Source: Mycolicibacterium sp. lyk4-40-TYG-92
GTDB lineage: Bacteria; Actinomycetota; Actinomycetes; Mycobacteriales; Mycobacteriaceae
Length of the DNA stretch: 64,000 nt
Reading direction: 5' to 3'
Assembly: GCF_030209435.1 (NCBI RefSeq)
Contig: NZ_JARVRX010000013.1
Location: 124,001 to 188,000 of the forward strand
The notes beneath the pieces were generated by a model. That model had not been told where the DNA came from. It worked only from the letters and a program-made list of their open reading frames with translations, and ran no database searches. The position numbers were made by a program, and so were the translations under genes. Of the stretch, positions 17,389 to 27,527 are shown piece after piece; the first letter of the stretch is position 1; each line of letters starts with the position of its first letter.

Positions 17389-18255
17389 GTGAGCGAACTG
17401 CGGTTGATGGCGGTGCACGCGCACCCCGACGACGAGTCGAGCAAGGGTGCGGCCACTATGGCCAAGTACGCGGCCAACGGCGCCCGGGTCATGGTCGTGA
17501 CCCTGACCGGCGGCGAGCGCGGCGACATCCTCAATCCGGCGATGGACCTGCCCGAGGTGCACGGTCGCATCCACGAGGTCCGCCGCGACGAGATGGCCAA
17601 GGCCGCCGAGATCCTGGGCGTCGAGCACCACTGGCTGGGGTTCATCGACTCGGGACTGCCCGAGGGGGACCCGCTGCCGCCGCTGCCCGACGGCTGCTTT
17701 GCGGTGGTGCCGATCGAGGAGCCCGTCCGCCGGCTGGTGCGGGTCATCCGCGAGTTCCGGCCGCATGTGATGACCACGTACGACGAGAACGGCGGCTACC
17801 CGCACCCCGACCACATCCGCACACACCAGGTGTCGATGGCCGCCTACGAAGCGGCCGCCGATCATGTGCAGTTCCCCGACGAGGGCGAACCCTGGAGCAT
17901 CTCGAAGCTGTACTACGGCCACGGTTTCCTGCGCCGGCGCATGCAGTTGCTGCAGGACGAGTTCGCCAAGCACGGGGAGGTCGGGCCGTTCGAGAAGTGG
18001 CTGCAGCACTGGGACCCCGAGCATGATCCGTTCGCCAACCGGGTGACGACCCGCATCGAGTGCGCCGACTACTTCGAGCAGCGGGACCAGGCGCTGCTGG
18101 CCCATGCCACGCAGATCGACCCGAACGGCGATTTCTTCCGTGCGCCCATCGAATGGCAGCAGCGGCTGTGGCCGACCGAGGAGTACGAATTGGCCCGATC
18201 CAGGGTTCCGGTGACGTTGCCCGAGACCGATCTGTTCACGGGAGTATCACTGTGA
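17389..18255 (+). CDS. mca: Mycothiol S-conjugate amidase
   Basis: A 288-residue zinc amidase that cleaves mycothiol conjugates of electrophiles, releasing mercapturic acids for export. The LmbE-family motif is VHAHPDDE, with H12 and D15 as zinc ligands, and the third ligand is in NGGYPHPDHIRTHQ. The specific end EWQQRLWPTEEYELARS distinguishes it from MshB. GTG 17389 was chosen (SELRLMAVHAHP) with a short AAGG site; the frame is open to 17338. The stop overlaps the GTG of the next gene (GTGA), so the next gene is coupled. Position matches Rv1082. Confidence 0.96.
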   Translation: MSELRLMAVHAHPDDESSKGAATMAKYAANGARVMVVTLTGGERGDILNPAMDLPEVHGRIHEVRRDEMAKAAEILGVEHHWLGFIDSGLPEGDPLPPLPDGCFAVVPIEEPVRRLVRVIREFRPHVMTTYDENGGYPHPDHIRTHQVSMAAYEAAADHVQFPDEGEPWSISKLYYGHGFLRRRMQLLQDEFAKHGEVGPFEKWLQHWDPEHDPFANRVTTRIECADYFEQRDQALLAHATQIDPNGDFFRAPIEWQQRLWPTEEYELARSRVPVTLPETDLFTGVSL

Positions 18256-18542
18256 TTTCTGTACCGCTCACCGTCCTGCTGGCCGACGGCCCGCGCCAGA
18301 CGGGTCCTGACTTCGGCAAGGCCAGCCCAGCCGGTCTGGTGATCACGCTGATCCTGCTGATCGCCGTGGTGGCCCTGGTCTGGTCGATGAACCGGCACCT
18401 GCGCAAGCTGCCCGAGTCCTTCGACCCCGCGCATCCCGAGCCGGATCAGGCGGTCGACGACGGCACCGTCGGCGGCGTGCCGCACGAGGCGCCGGCGAGC
18501 GACGCCGGGCCTGACGGCACCACAAAGCCAGAAGCGGGGTAA
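18252..18542 (+). CDS. Small single-span membrane protein (Rv1083-like)
   Basis: A 96-residue protein: residues 1-25 polar, one membrane segment (AGLVITLILLIAVVALVW) and a basic then acidic, Pro-rich cytoplasmic tail. The GTG start overlaps the mca stop by four bases, a clear sign of translational coupling. M. tuberculosis has a similar small gene directly after mca. No function is known; the linkage suggests a role with mycothiol-conjugate processing, but this is inference from position only. Confidence 0.8.
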   Translation: MISVPLTVLLADGPRQTGPDFGKASPAGLVITLILLIAVVALVWSMNRHLRKLPESFDPAHPEPDQAVDDGTVGGVPHEAPASDAGPDGTTKPEAG

Positions 18543-18552
18543 GACTCCAGGT

Positions 18553-20532
<1,980 letters not shown>

Positions 20533-20542
20533 CGTGCGGCGC

Positions 20543-20905
20543 ATGCCCAGCGCTGAGCAGATCACCGAAAACGTCAACCGCTACCTGGACCTCGTCGACG
20601 TCGCCGACGCCGACGGGATCGCGGAGCTGTACGCCGTCGATGCCGCCATCGAGGACCCGGTCGGCGGTGAGGTGCACGTCGGCCGTCAGACGATCCACGG
20701 CTTCTACTCGAACATCGCGGGCACGAAGAACTCCCACGAGCTGCACACGCTGCGGGTCTGCGGCCACGAGGCCGCGTTCTACTGGAGCCTGACCGTCAAC
20801 GGCGCCATGCGCATCGACATCATCAGCACCATGAACTTCGACGCCGACGCCAAGATCACGTCCATGAAGGCGTACTGGGGCCCGGCGAACGTCACCCAGC
20901 TGTAG
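20543..20905 (+). CDS. SnoaL/NTF2-like protein (steroid delta-isomerase fold)
   Basis: A 120-residue protein of the cone-shaped NTF2 fold: ENVNRYLDLVDVADADGIAELYA (helices), AAIEDPVGGEVHVGRQTI, and HGFYSN-type helix, as in ketosteroid-isomerase-like proteins. The Asp of EDPVG sits where the catalytic base of steroid delta-isomerases is found, but the tyrosine of the oxyanion hole was not identified with certainty. It may act on steroids or be a structural relative only. The start ATG 20543 has the TAGCGT box seven bases upstream. A palindromic repeat follows directly after the stop. Confidence 0.8.
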   Translation: MPSAEQITENVNRYLDLVDVADADGIAELYAVDAAIEDPVGGEVHVGRQTIHGFYSNIAGTKNSHELHTLRVCGHEAAFYWSLTVNGAMRIDIISTMNFDADAKITSMKAYWGPANVTQL

Positions 20906-20906
20906 C

Positions 20907-20956
20907 GATCAGAGCACGATTTTCCGCGCCTACCGCAGAAAATCGTGCACCAAATC
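20907..20956. repeat. Dispersed palindrome, family 1 (copy A)
   Basis: Arms GAGCACGATTTTCCGC and GCAGAAAATCGTGC enclose a short loop. The outer ATTTG part is degenerate on the left. It lies between the SnoaL-like gene and the convergent hemolysin-III gene, overlapping the latter's stop codon, so it can serve as a two-way terminator. Copies B (24593) and C (31479) share the sequence. Confidence 0.75.
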
Positions 20957-21761
20957 AGCCGGAAAAGACCGCGAACCACATCGCGATGTAGTGGCAGATG
21001 GCCGCCACCGCAGTGCAGGCATGGAAGAACTCGTGGTGCCCGAAGGTGCGGGGCCACGGGTTGGGCCACTTGAGCGCGTAGAGCACGCCGCCGATCGAGT
21101 ACAGCGCGCCGCCGACGATCAGCAGCACGACCGCCGTGACGCCCGCGCCCTCCAGAATCGGGCCGATGAACCAGGCCGCGACCCAGCCCAACAGGATGTA
21201 CAACGGCACGCCGAGCCAGCGCGGCGCCGTGGGCCACAGCATCTTGAGAGCGACGCCGGCCAGCGCGCCGCCCCACACGATCCAGAACAACAGCCAGCCG
21301 TCGGTTTTGACCGCGAGCAGCGCGAACGGTGTGTAGCTGCCGGCGATGAAGATGAAGATCATCGAGTGGTCGAGGCGCTTCATCCACATCCGGGCGTTCG
21401 GAGACTTCCAGTTCACCCGGTGATAGGTGCCGCTGACGGTGAACATCGCGACGATGGTGATGGTGTACAGCAACGTCGCCAGGCCGGCGCGGGTGCCCTG
21501 CAGGGCCCACGACACCGAAACCAGTGCGGCACCGGCAATGAACGCGACCACCGCCGAGTACACGTGGATCCAGCCGCGGGCGCGCGGCTTGCCGAAGAAC
21601 TCGACGACGCTTTCCACCACCACGTCGGGCAGCGAATCCGAGTGGCGCAGCACTGCGGCAGCGCGGTAGGGCTTGGTCAGGTGTGTCGGTGCGTCGGCCG
21701 GTTCGGTGGCAGCCGGATCTGTATTGCTCGGAGCGGTCAACGTTCCTCCACTAACAGCCAT
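20955..21761 (-). CDS. Hemolysin III / PAQR-family membrane protein
   Basis: A 268-residue protein with a ~60-residue polar N-terminus and seven hydrophobic segments. The zinc-site motifs of the PAQR/hemolysin-III family are present: SGTYHRVNW, LDHSMIFIFIAGSYTPF and near the C-terminus FGHHEFFHACTAVAAICHY. Counterpart of Rv1085c. Some relatives act in membrane homeostasis; haemolysis has been shown only for a few. It diverges from the prenyl synthase gene with only 35 bases between starts. Confidence 0.92.
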   Translation of the reverse strand: MAVSGGTLTAPSNTDPAATEPADAPTHLTKPYRAAAVLRHSDSLPDVVVESVVEFFGKPRARGWIHVYSAVVAFIAGAALVSVSWALQGTRAGLATLLYTITIVAMFTVSGTYHRVNWKSPNARMWMKRLDHSMIFIFIAGSYTPFALLAVKTDGWLLFWIVWGGALAGVALKMLWPTAPRWLGVPLYILLGWVAAWFIGPILEGAGVTAVVLLIVGGALYSIGGVLYALKWPNPWPRTFGHHEFFHACTAVAAICHYIAMWFAVFSG

Positions 21762-21782
21762 GGGATACCCAGAAGTCCACAG

Positions 21783-21788
21783 TAGTCT
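21783..21788 (+). promoter_or_regulatory. -10 box (TAGTCT) for the Z-prenyl synthase gene
   Basis: TAGTCT with eight bases to the GTG at 21797, in the 35-base divergent gap; fits leaderless or near-leaderless initiation. Confidence 0.45.
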
Positions 21789-21796
21789 GGTTTCTC

Positions 21797-22594
21797 GTGG
21801 ACATCATTCCTCCGCGCCTCAAGGAACCGGCGTACCGGCTCTATGAGCTGCGGCTGCGCCAGGAGCTTGCGCACTCGAAAGCGCAACTGCCACGCCATAT
21901 TGCGGTGCTGTGCGACGGAAATCGGCGCTGGGCGCGTGAGGCAGGTCACGACGACGTCAGCTACGGCTACCGCATGGGCGCCGCCAAGATCGCCGAAGTG
22001 CTGCGCTGGTGCCAGCAGGCCGGTATCGAGATGGCGACGATCTACCTGCTCTCCACCGAGAACCTGCAGCGTGATCCGCAGGAGCTGGCGCCGCTGATCG
22101 AGATCATCACCGATGTGGTCGAAGAGATCTGTGCGCCCGACAAGCACTGGACTGTGCGCACCGTCGGCGACCTGGAATTGCTCGGTGAGGAACCCGCCAA
22201 GCGGCTGCGTGACGCCGTCGAGTCGACGGCCGAGCACACCGGCGACGGCTCGTTCCACGTCAACGTCGCCGTCGGTTACGGCGGCCGCCAGGAGATCGCC
22301 GATGCGGTACGAACCCTGCTGAGCAAGGAGCTCGCCAACGGCGCGACGGCCGAGGAACTCATCGAGGCGGTGACCGTCGACGGCATCTCCGAGAACCTCT
22401 ACACCTCGGGCCAGCCCGACCCTGATCTCGTCATTCGCACGTCGGGGGAGCAGCGGCTCAGCGGATTCCTGTTGTGGCAGAGCGCCTATTCGGAGATGTG
22501 GTTCACCGACGCGCACTGGCCGGCCTTCCGGCGGGTGGACTTCCTGCGGGCGCTGCGTGACTACACGCTGCGGAACCGCCGCTACGGAAAATAG
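21797..22594 (+). CDS. Short-chain Z-isoprenyl diphosphate synthase (Z,E-farnesyl diphosphate synthase)
   Basis: A 265-residue cis-prenyltransferase of the UppS superfamily, counterpart of Rv1086, which makes Z,E-FPP for decaprenyl phosphate. The pyrophosphate site is LCDGNRRWA with the essential D40; other family blocks are YLLSTENLQRD, the arginine site DLVIRTSGEQRLSGFLLWQ and the C-terminal SEMWFTDAHWPAF. The ending RNRRYGK is typical. GTG start at 21797 has no ribosome site but a TAGTCT box eight bases before it. A second, long-chain synthase is expected elsewhere in the genome. Confidence 0.92.
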   Translation: MDIIPPRLKEPAYRLYELRLRQELAHSKAQLPRHIAVLCDGNRRWAREAGHDDVSYGYRMGAAKIAEVLRWCQQAGIEMATIYLLSTENLQRDPQELAPLIEIITDVVEEICAPDKHWTVRTVGDLELLGEEPAKRLRDAVESTAEHTGDGSFHVNVAVGYGGRQEIADAVRTLLSKELANGATAEELIEAVTVDGISENLYTSGQPDPDLVIRTSGEQRLSGFLLWQSAYSEMWFTDAHWPAFRRVDFLRALRDYTLRNRRYGK

Positions 22595-22615
22595 CGTTCG
22601 TGCCAAACTGAAGAC

Positions 22616-23980
22616 ATGGCTGCGCTGTCGGCAGTGGTCTTCGCCCTGAGTTGGTGGCTGGGGCTGTACCTGCTCGCGCGCGATCCGCGTAAGCCCATCC
22701 TGGCGTGGTCCGCGGTCGGGTTGTGCAGCTTCGCCGTGGTGGTCGCGGTCGACGCGGTGCGGCTGGCCGGCGACGCACCCACAGGCCCGCTCAGTCACAT
22801 CGAGGCGTATCTGGCCGTACTGCCCGGCATCGCCTGGCTCACCGTGCTGCTCGAGCTGTCCCGGCCCGTCGACTCGGCGCGGAGCCGGTGGGGCTTTGTG
22901 GCGGTGGCGACGGTGGCAGCCATCGCGTTGGTCGGAGCCGGGATCTCCGGCGGTGTACACCCGCCGCTGCGGCCCGGGCACTGGGTCATGGTCGGGGCCA
23001 TCGCGCTGTCGGCGTTCGCTGCACTGGTGCTGGCGGTTCGGCGGCTGCGACGGGGTGCGTCGTCGCGCAAGATCGTGCCGCCCGTGGTGGCGGCGACGTT
23101 GTTCTTCGGCCTCGGCAACGCGATTCTGCTGATCCCGCTGGGCCTCCTGCCCAGTTGGCTGGTGCTGGCGTCCGCGGCGTTCGACGTGCTGCTGCTCGGT
23201 ATCGCGGTGGCGTGGTGGGACGCCTTCGACGAAGGGCAGGCCCTGCGTGCGGGCATGCGCCGCTCGCTGGTCGGCAGCATGGCGGTGTCGGTGCTGTTCG
23301 GTGGTCAGGTGCTGATCGGCCTGGCGGTCACCGGCGAGCACCTGGCGCTCATGGTGTTGCTGTTCACGAGCCTCGCGGTGGCGATCGCCATCAATGTGCT
23401 GGCCGATCCGTTGTCCGGGCTGCTGGACCGGCTGGCGTTCGCCCGCGAGCCGGACCTGCGAGCCGACCGCGCCGCGCTGCGTCGCACCGAGGCGGCGCTA
23501 CCGCTGCGCGCGACCAACCCGCTGGACCACGTCGACGACGAGACGTTCGTCCGCCTGACCCGGCGCGCGCTCGGCCACTACGCCGACCTCTCCAAGCTCG
23601 TCGCGTCACCGTTGACCACGCTGCCCGTCATCGACGACCGACTGGCCCGGCGCGGCGCACCCGACCAGCCGCTCGAGCGCGCCAACGAGCTCAGAGATTT
23701 GCTGGCCGATCGGATCGCAGCGCTCAAACCCCGCGACGGCGGCGACTTCGGCACCACCGAGCAGTGGCGCCACTACAACTCGCTGTACTTCCCGTACGTC
23801 GTCGGCGTGCGGGCCTACGCGCAGAACGCCACGGCGGCCGGACTGGACCCGGTAGCGCGCCAGGCGTGGCAGTGGTTCGTCACCGAGGTGCCGCAGCGGT
23901 CGCTGCACAACTGGCAGAACGCGGCGGCCCGGGTGATCGCCGCCGACTTGCGCGGCACCCCGGTGTCAACGTTGACCTAG
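22616..23980 (+). CDS. Multi-span membrane protein of unknown function
   Basis: A 454-residue protein. Residues 1 to about 265 have eight or so hydrophobic segments in closely spaced hairpins (first ALSAVVFALSWWLGLYLLA); the remaining ~190 residues are soluble and alpha-helical (DEVFV-like TFVRLTRRALGHYADLSKL, and TEQWRHYNSLYFPYVVG). The pattern looks like a membrane sensor or a scaffold, but no kinase, GGDEF or HTH motif was found. It starts 21 bases after the prenyl synthase stop, so the two may be co-transcribed. Confidence 0.75.
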   Translation: MAALSAVVFALSWWLGLYLLARDPRKPILAWSAVGLCSFAVVVAVDAVRLAGDAPTGPLSHIEAYLAVLPGIAWLTVLLELSRPVDSARSRWGFVAVATVAAIALVGAGISGGVHPPLRPGHWVMVGAIALSAFAALVLAVRRLRRGASSRKIVPPVVAATLFFGLGNAILLIPLGLLPSWLVLASAAFDVLLLGIAVAWWDAFDEGQALRAGMRRSLVGSMAVSVLFGGQVLIGLAVTGEHLALMVLLFTSLAVAIAINVLADPLSGLLDRLAFAREPDLRADRAALRRTEAALPLRATNPLDHVDDETFVRLTRRALGHYADLSKLVASPLTTLPVIDDRLARRGAPDQPLERANELRDLLADRIAALKPRDGGDFGTTEQWRHYNSLYFPYVVGVRAYAQNATAAGLDPVARQAWQWFVTEVPQRSLHNWQNAAARVIAADLRGTPVSTLT

Positions 23981-24099
23981 GCTCCTTGCGCCGCTGACCT
24001 GCGGTTGGCAGTGCCTGGCAGTAATCGGCGTCGATCTGGCAGCGGGATCTGAGCAGTGTCATGGGTGTCCCACAACCGGCACCGCAAGGAGCGACCGCC

Positions 24100-24519
24100 A
24101 TGACCGCAATCAACCCCGGGCTCCACACCCGACCACTGTCCGACAGTTCCGATTCCCTGCTCCGCTTCGCCCTCCGCGTCGACGGCACGCTGTGCTCGCT
24201 GACCGGCCTGCTGATGGCGTTCACCGCGGATCCGCTGTCCCGAATGTCGGGCTTGTCGGCGACGTCCGAATGGATCATCGGCGCGGTGTTGGTCGTCTGG
24301 GGGTTTGCTCTCTACGTCCTGGCGGCCGTGCCCAGGATTCGGCGCGTCGGCACCGGCGTGCTGATCGGCAACCTGATCGGCACCGTCGCGGTGCTCGGCA
24401 TCCTGGCGTCCGGAGTGCTCCCGCTGACCGCCGCAGGCAATGTCCTGGTGCTGGCCGTCATGGCAGTGGGCCTGGGCTGCGCCTGGCTGCAGTACCTCGG
24501 AGTGCGCCGTCTGGCGTGA
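24100..24519 (+). CDS. Small four-span membrane protein (first of tandem paralogues)
   Basis: A 139-residue protein with four hydrophobic segments, starting at ATG 24100 with AAGGAG upstream (an earlier ATG at 24061 lacks one). Shared with the next protein are an SDxLLRxALRxDxxxxxxxGxxxA entrance, a central VLVVxGxxxYxL segment and the end AxLQYxGVRR. No known family was recognised with certainty. The two copies are separated by a dispersed palindrome. Confidence 0.75.
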   Translation: MTAINPGLHTRPLSDSSDSLLRFALRVDGTLCSLTGLLMAFTADPLSRMSGLSATSEWIIGAVLVVWGFALYVLAAVPRIRRVGTGVLIGNLIGTVAVLGILASGVLPLTAAGNVLVLAVMAVGLGCAWLQYLGVRRLA

Positions 24520-24592
24520 CTCCCTTCCCGCCGGGCGGGGGCGTCGCTGAAAGAGGTTGCAGTTGACGTCCCCGCGCCGGCCTTCCCCCAGC

Positions 24593-24641
24593 GATTTGTG
24601 CACGACTTTCCGCGCCATCCGCGGACTTTCGTGCACAAATC
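24593..24641. repeat. Dispersed palindrome, family 1 (copy B)
   Basis: 49 bp: GATTTGTGCACGA on the left and TCGTGCACAAATC on the right are perfect; the inner parts TCCGCG/CGCGGA also pair, with three mismatches between. It sits between two same-strand paralogous genes, 24 bases before the second start, and may attenuate it. Confidence 0.85.
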
Positions 24642-24664
24642 ACCAACCCACGAAAGGAAACCCC

Positions 24665-25066
24665 ATGACCACCCTCACCACCCCCGCCCGCGTCCGCTCC
24701 GACCGTCTGCTGCGTCTCGCCCTGCGTGCCGACGCCCTTATCAGCGGCACCGGCGGCGTCATCCTGGCGGCCGCGGCCGGCGCCGTCGCCGTGGAGTCCG
24801 GCATCCCGCAGTCGGCCGTCTATGTCCTCGCCACTGTCCTCGTCGTCTACGGCGTCGGCGTCTACGGGCTCTCGACCATGGCGACGGTGCGGCGTCCCGG
24901 TATCGCGGTGGCCATCGCCAACGTGGTCTTCACCATTGCCGCGGTGCTGGCGGTGGTCGACGACGTCTGGCCGCTGACAGGGACGGGGGTGGCCATGATG
25001 ATCGTCAGCGCCGTCTACACGCTGGCAATGGCGGAGCTGCAGTACGCGGGCGTCCGCCGCGCCTGA
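24665..25066 (+). CDS. Small four-span membrane protein (second of tandem paralogues)
   Basis: A 133-residue paralogue of the previous gene with four hydrophobic segments. It shares RSDRLLRLALRADALISGTGG at the entrance, VLVVYGVGVYGLS in the middle and the end MAELQYAGVRRA. AAGGAAA precedes the ATG. A second type of palindromic repeat follows at 25082. Function unknown. Confidence 0.75.
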   Translation: MTTLTTPARVRSDRLLRLALRADALISGTGGVILAAAAGAVAVESGIPQSAVYVLATVLVVYGVGVYGLSTMATVRRPGIAVAIANVVFTIAAVLAVVDDVWPLTGTGVAMMIVSAVYTLAMAELQYAGVRRA

Positions 25067-25081
25067 GCTGCACGCTCACTG

Positions 25082-25148
25082 CCCGCGAGCGGCCGCAAAA
25101 TGCACGCCACAGACCGTGTGTCGGCGTACAGACACGGCCGCTCGCGGG
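25082..25148. repeat. Dispersed palindrome, family 2 (copy 1)
   Basis: Perfect 14-bp arms CCCGCGAGCGGCCG (25082-25095) and CGGCCGCTCGCGGG (25135-25148) enclose about 39 bases containing GCAAAAT and GTGTGTCGG. It lies between convergent genes and can terminate both. A related copy is at 27404-27466 in opposite orientation. Confidence 0.8.
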
Positions 25149-25156
25149 AAGTCGGG

Positions 25157-26095
25157 CTAGAGCTTGCGGAGGCGCAGCCGGTTGATCGAGTGGTCGGCGT
25201 CTTTGCGCAGCACCAGCGTGGCGCGGGGCCGGGTCGGCAGGATGTTGTGGATCAGGTTGGGCAGGTTGATGGACTGCCAGATGTCGCGGGCGGCGAAGAT
25301 GGCCTGCTCGTCGGTCAGTGTCGAGTAGTGGTGGAAGTGCGACTGCGGATTGGCGAAGGCGCCCGCTCGCATCGCAAGGAACCGCGACACGTACCACTGC
25401 TCGATGTCCTCGATGCGGGCGTCGACGTACACCGAGAAGTCGAACAGGTCCGAGATCATCAGGGCCGGTCCGGTCTGCAGGACGTTGAGTCCCTCGATGA
25501 TCAGGATGTCGGGGTGCCGGACGACGACCTTCTCGCCGGGCACGATGTCGTAGATCAGGTGCGAATACACCGGGGCGGACGCCTGGTCGGCGCCCGACTT
25601 GACCGCGGTGACGAACCGCATCAGCGCGCGACGGTCGTAGCTTTCGGGAAAGCCCTTGCGGTGCATGATCTTTCGTCGCTGGAGCTCGGCGTTCGGGTAG
25701 AGAAAGCCGTCGGTGGTGACGAGGTCGACGCGCGGGTGGTGGCCGAACCGGGCGAGCAGCGCCTGCAGCACACGCGCGGTGGTCGACTTGCCGACGGCGA
25801 CGCTGCCGGCCACGCCGATGATGAACGGCACCGGGCGGTCGGGATTCTGCTGCGGCTCGCCGAGGAACTCCGCCGTCGCGGCGAAGAGGCGCTGCCGAGC
25901 GGCGACCTGCAGGTGGATCAGACGGGCCAGCGGCAGGTAGACCTCTTCGACTTCCAGCAGGTCGAGCTGCTCGCCCATACCGCGCAGGCCCAGCAGTTCA
26001 TGAGCAGTGAGTTTCAGGGGAGTCGCCATACGCAGCGCGCGCCATTGGCGCCTGTCGAACTCGACGTAGGGACTCGGCTCGCTCGGCCGCGGCAT
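25157..26095 (-). CDS. coaA: Type I pantothenate kinase
   Basis: A 312-residue P-loop kinase catalysing ATP-dependent phosphorylation of pantothenate, the first step to CoA. The Walker A motif is GVAGSVAVGKSTTARVL; other family blocks are LVTTDGFLYPN, HRKGFPESYD, YSHLIYDIVPGEKVVV and DILIIEGLNVLQTG. The C-terminal WQSINLPNLIHNILPTRPRA completes the fold. The first residues (MPRPSEPSPYVEFDR) and length match CoaA of mycobacteria (Rv1092c). It diverges from the DUF885-type gene with 63 bases between starts. Confidence 0.96.
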   Translation of the reverse strand: MPRPSEPSPYVEFDRRQWRALRMATPLKLTAHELLGLRGMGEQLDLLEVEEVYLPLARLIHLQVAARQRLFAATAEFLGEPQQNPDRPVPFIIGVAGSVAVGKSTTARVLQALLARFGHHPRVDLVTTDGFLYPNAELQRRKIMHRKGFPESYDRRALMRFVTAVKSGADQASAPVYSHLIYDIVPGEKVVVRHPDILIIEGLNVLQTGPALMISDLFDFSVYVDARIEDIEQWYVSRFLAMRAGAFANPQSHFHHYSTLTDEQAIFAARDIWQSINLPNLIHNILPTRPRATLVLRKDADHSINRLRLRKL

Positions 26096-26144
26096 GTGCC
26101 CAGTCTTGCAGTCATTGCCGGGCGATGAACGCGGGGGTACCGGC

Positions 26145-26150
26145 TAACGT
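26145..26150 (+). promoter_or_regulatory. -10 box (TAACGT) for the DUF885-type gene
   Basis: TAACGT, eight bases before ATG 26159, in the 63-base gap divergent from coaA. Confidence 0.4.
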
Positions 26151-26158
26151 GGGCGGGT

Positions 26159-27394
26159 ATGAGCGCTGGGCAGACTCCGATGCCGGTTCCCGACACCGCC
26201 GCTGACGGCTTGATCCACGAATATCTGCTGCTCGGTCTGCGGTTCGACCGCATCGAGGAGGGCTACGTCGACTCGTTCACCGGAGACCCGGCGCTGCGCA
26301 AGCAGGTTGCCGACGAACCCGCGCCGGACCCCGCGGCGCTGGCCCGGCAGGCCCGCCGGCTGCACGGCGAGGTCGACGGCTCCGGGCTGGACCCGCAGCG
26401 TGCGGACTACCTGAAGGCGCATCTGCGGGCCCTGGACTGCGCGGGCCGCAAGTTCGCGGGGGAGGACGTCAGCTTCGTCGACGAGGTCCGGGACTACTTC
26501 GATGTCTCCATCGTCAAAGGCGACGAGGACCGGTACCGCGAGGCGCACCGGGCGCTGGATGCGGCGCTGGGCGGCAGCGGCCCGCTGGTCGAACGCATGC
26601 AGGCCCACCGATCCGGCGAGGAGATTCCGCCCGAGCGGCTCGAGGAGTGCATCTACGCGTTCTCGTCCGCGCTGCGCGACCGGGTCCGCGCCGACTTTCC
26701 GTTGCCGGACAGCGAGACCATCAACTACGAGATCGTCACCGACAAGCCGTGGTCGGGCTTCAACTACTACGAGGGCAATTACCGGTCGACGGTCGCGGTC
26801 AACGCCGACCTCAAGCAGCAGATGTCGAACCTGCCGCGGCTCGTCGCGCACGAGTCGTATCCGGGTCACCACACCGAGCACTGCCGTAAGGAAGCCGGCC
26901 TCGTGGAGTTGGGCGGCCAGGCCGAGCAGACGATCTTCCTGGTCAACACGCCGCAGTGCCTGATGGCCGAGGGGCTCGCGGACCTGGCGCTGTACGCCGC
27001 CATCGGACCGGACTGGGGTGCGTGGGCCGCCGAGATCTACCAGGACCTGGGTCTGCGCTTCGATGGTGAACGCGCAGAGGCGATCTCGACGGCGAGTGCC
27101 GCCCTGGCCGACGTCCGCCAGGATGCCGCGCTGATGCTGCACGACGAACACCGCGACGCCGACGACGTGGTCGCCTTCCTGCAGCGGTGGCTGCTGACCA
27201 GCCCGGAGCGGGCGCGGCAGTCGATGCGGTTCCTGTCGTCGCCGCTGTGGCGCGCGTACACGTCGACCTATGTCGAGGGGTACCGCCTGCTGCGCGGCTG
27301 GCTCGACGCCCGGCCGGCCGACGTCAGCCTCACGGCCCGCTTCGGCCGCCTGCTCGACGAGCCGCTGATCCCGTCGAGCCTGCGCACGGCCTAG
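26159..27394 (+). CDS. DUF885-like putative metallopeptidase
   Basis: A 411-residue cytosolic protein. The motif VAHESYPGHHTEH (near residue 240) has the H-E-x-x-x-H arrangement of the DUF885 group, related to M32-type zinc peptidases, and the acidic segment QCLMAEGLADLALY about 40 residues later can give the third ligand. Lys/Arg-rich entrances and NYYEGNYRSTV resemble the family. DUF885 proteins are usually longer (about 550); this is a shorter form. No signal peptide is seen. Substrate unknown; peptidase activity is inferred from the motif. Confidence 0.75.
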   Translation: MSAGQTPMPVPDTAADGLIHEYLLLGLRFDRIEEGYVDSFTGDPALRKQVADEPAPDPAALARQARRLHGEVDGSGLDPQRADYLKAHLRALDCAGRKFAGEDVSFVDEVRDYFDVSIVKGDEDRYREAHRALDAALGGSGPLVERMQAHRSGEEIPPERLEECIYAFSSALRDRVRADFPLPDSETINYEIVTDKPWSGFNYYEGNYRSTVAVNADLKQQMSNLPRLVAHESYPGHHTEHCRKEAGLVELGGQAEQTIFLVNTPQCLMAEGLADLALYAAIGPDWGAWAAEIYQDLGLRFDGERAEAISTASAALADVRQDAALMLHDEHRDADDVVAFLQRWLLTSPERARQSMRFLSSPLWRAYTSTYVEGYRLLRGWLDARPADVSLTARFGRLLDEPLIPSSLRTA

Positions 27395-27403
27395 TTCTTT
27401 GGA

Positions 27404-27466
27404 CGCGAACGTGCGCGTCTGCGGACGACACACCGTGCCGCGTGTGTATTTTGCAAACGCTCGCGG
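27404..27466. repeat. Dispersed palindrome, family 2 (copy 2, opposite orientation)
   Basis: On the minus strand it matches the 25082 copy through CCGCGAGCG, GCAAAAT, GGTGTGTCG and CAGACGCG in the same order. Ends CGCGAACG and CGCTCGCG pair imperfectly. It lies 10 bases after the stop of the DUF885-type gene and 62 before glyA. Confidence 0.7.
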
Positions 27467-27515
27467 CCGCCGAGCGTGCGCCGGTGGCCGCTTGGGCCGT
27501 CAAACCCCCGCCGAC

Positions 27516-27521
27516 TAGGCT
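27516..27521 (+). promoter_or_regulatory. -10 box (TAGGCT) for glyA
   Basis: TAGGCT, six bases before ATG 27528; leaderless spacing. Confidence 0.5.
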
Positions 27522-27527
27522 GAACGC

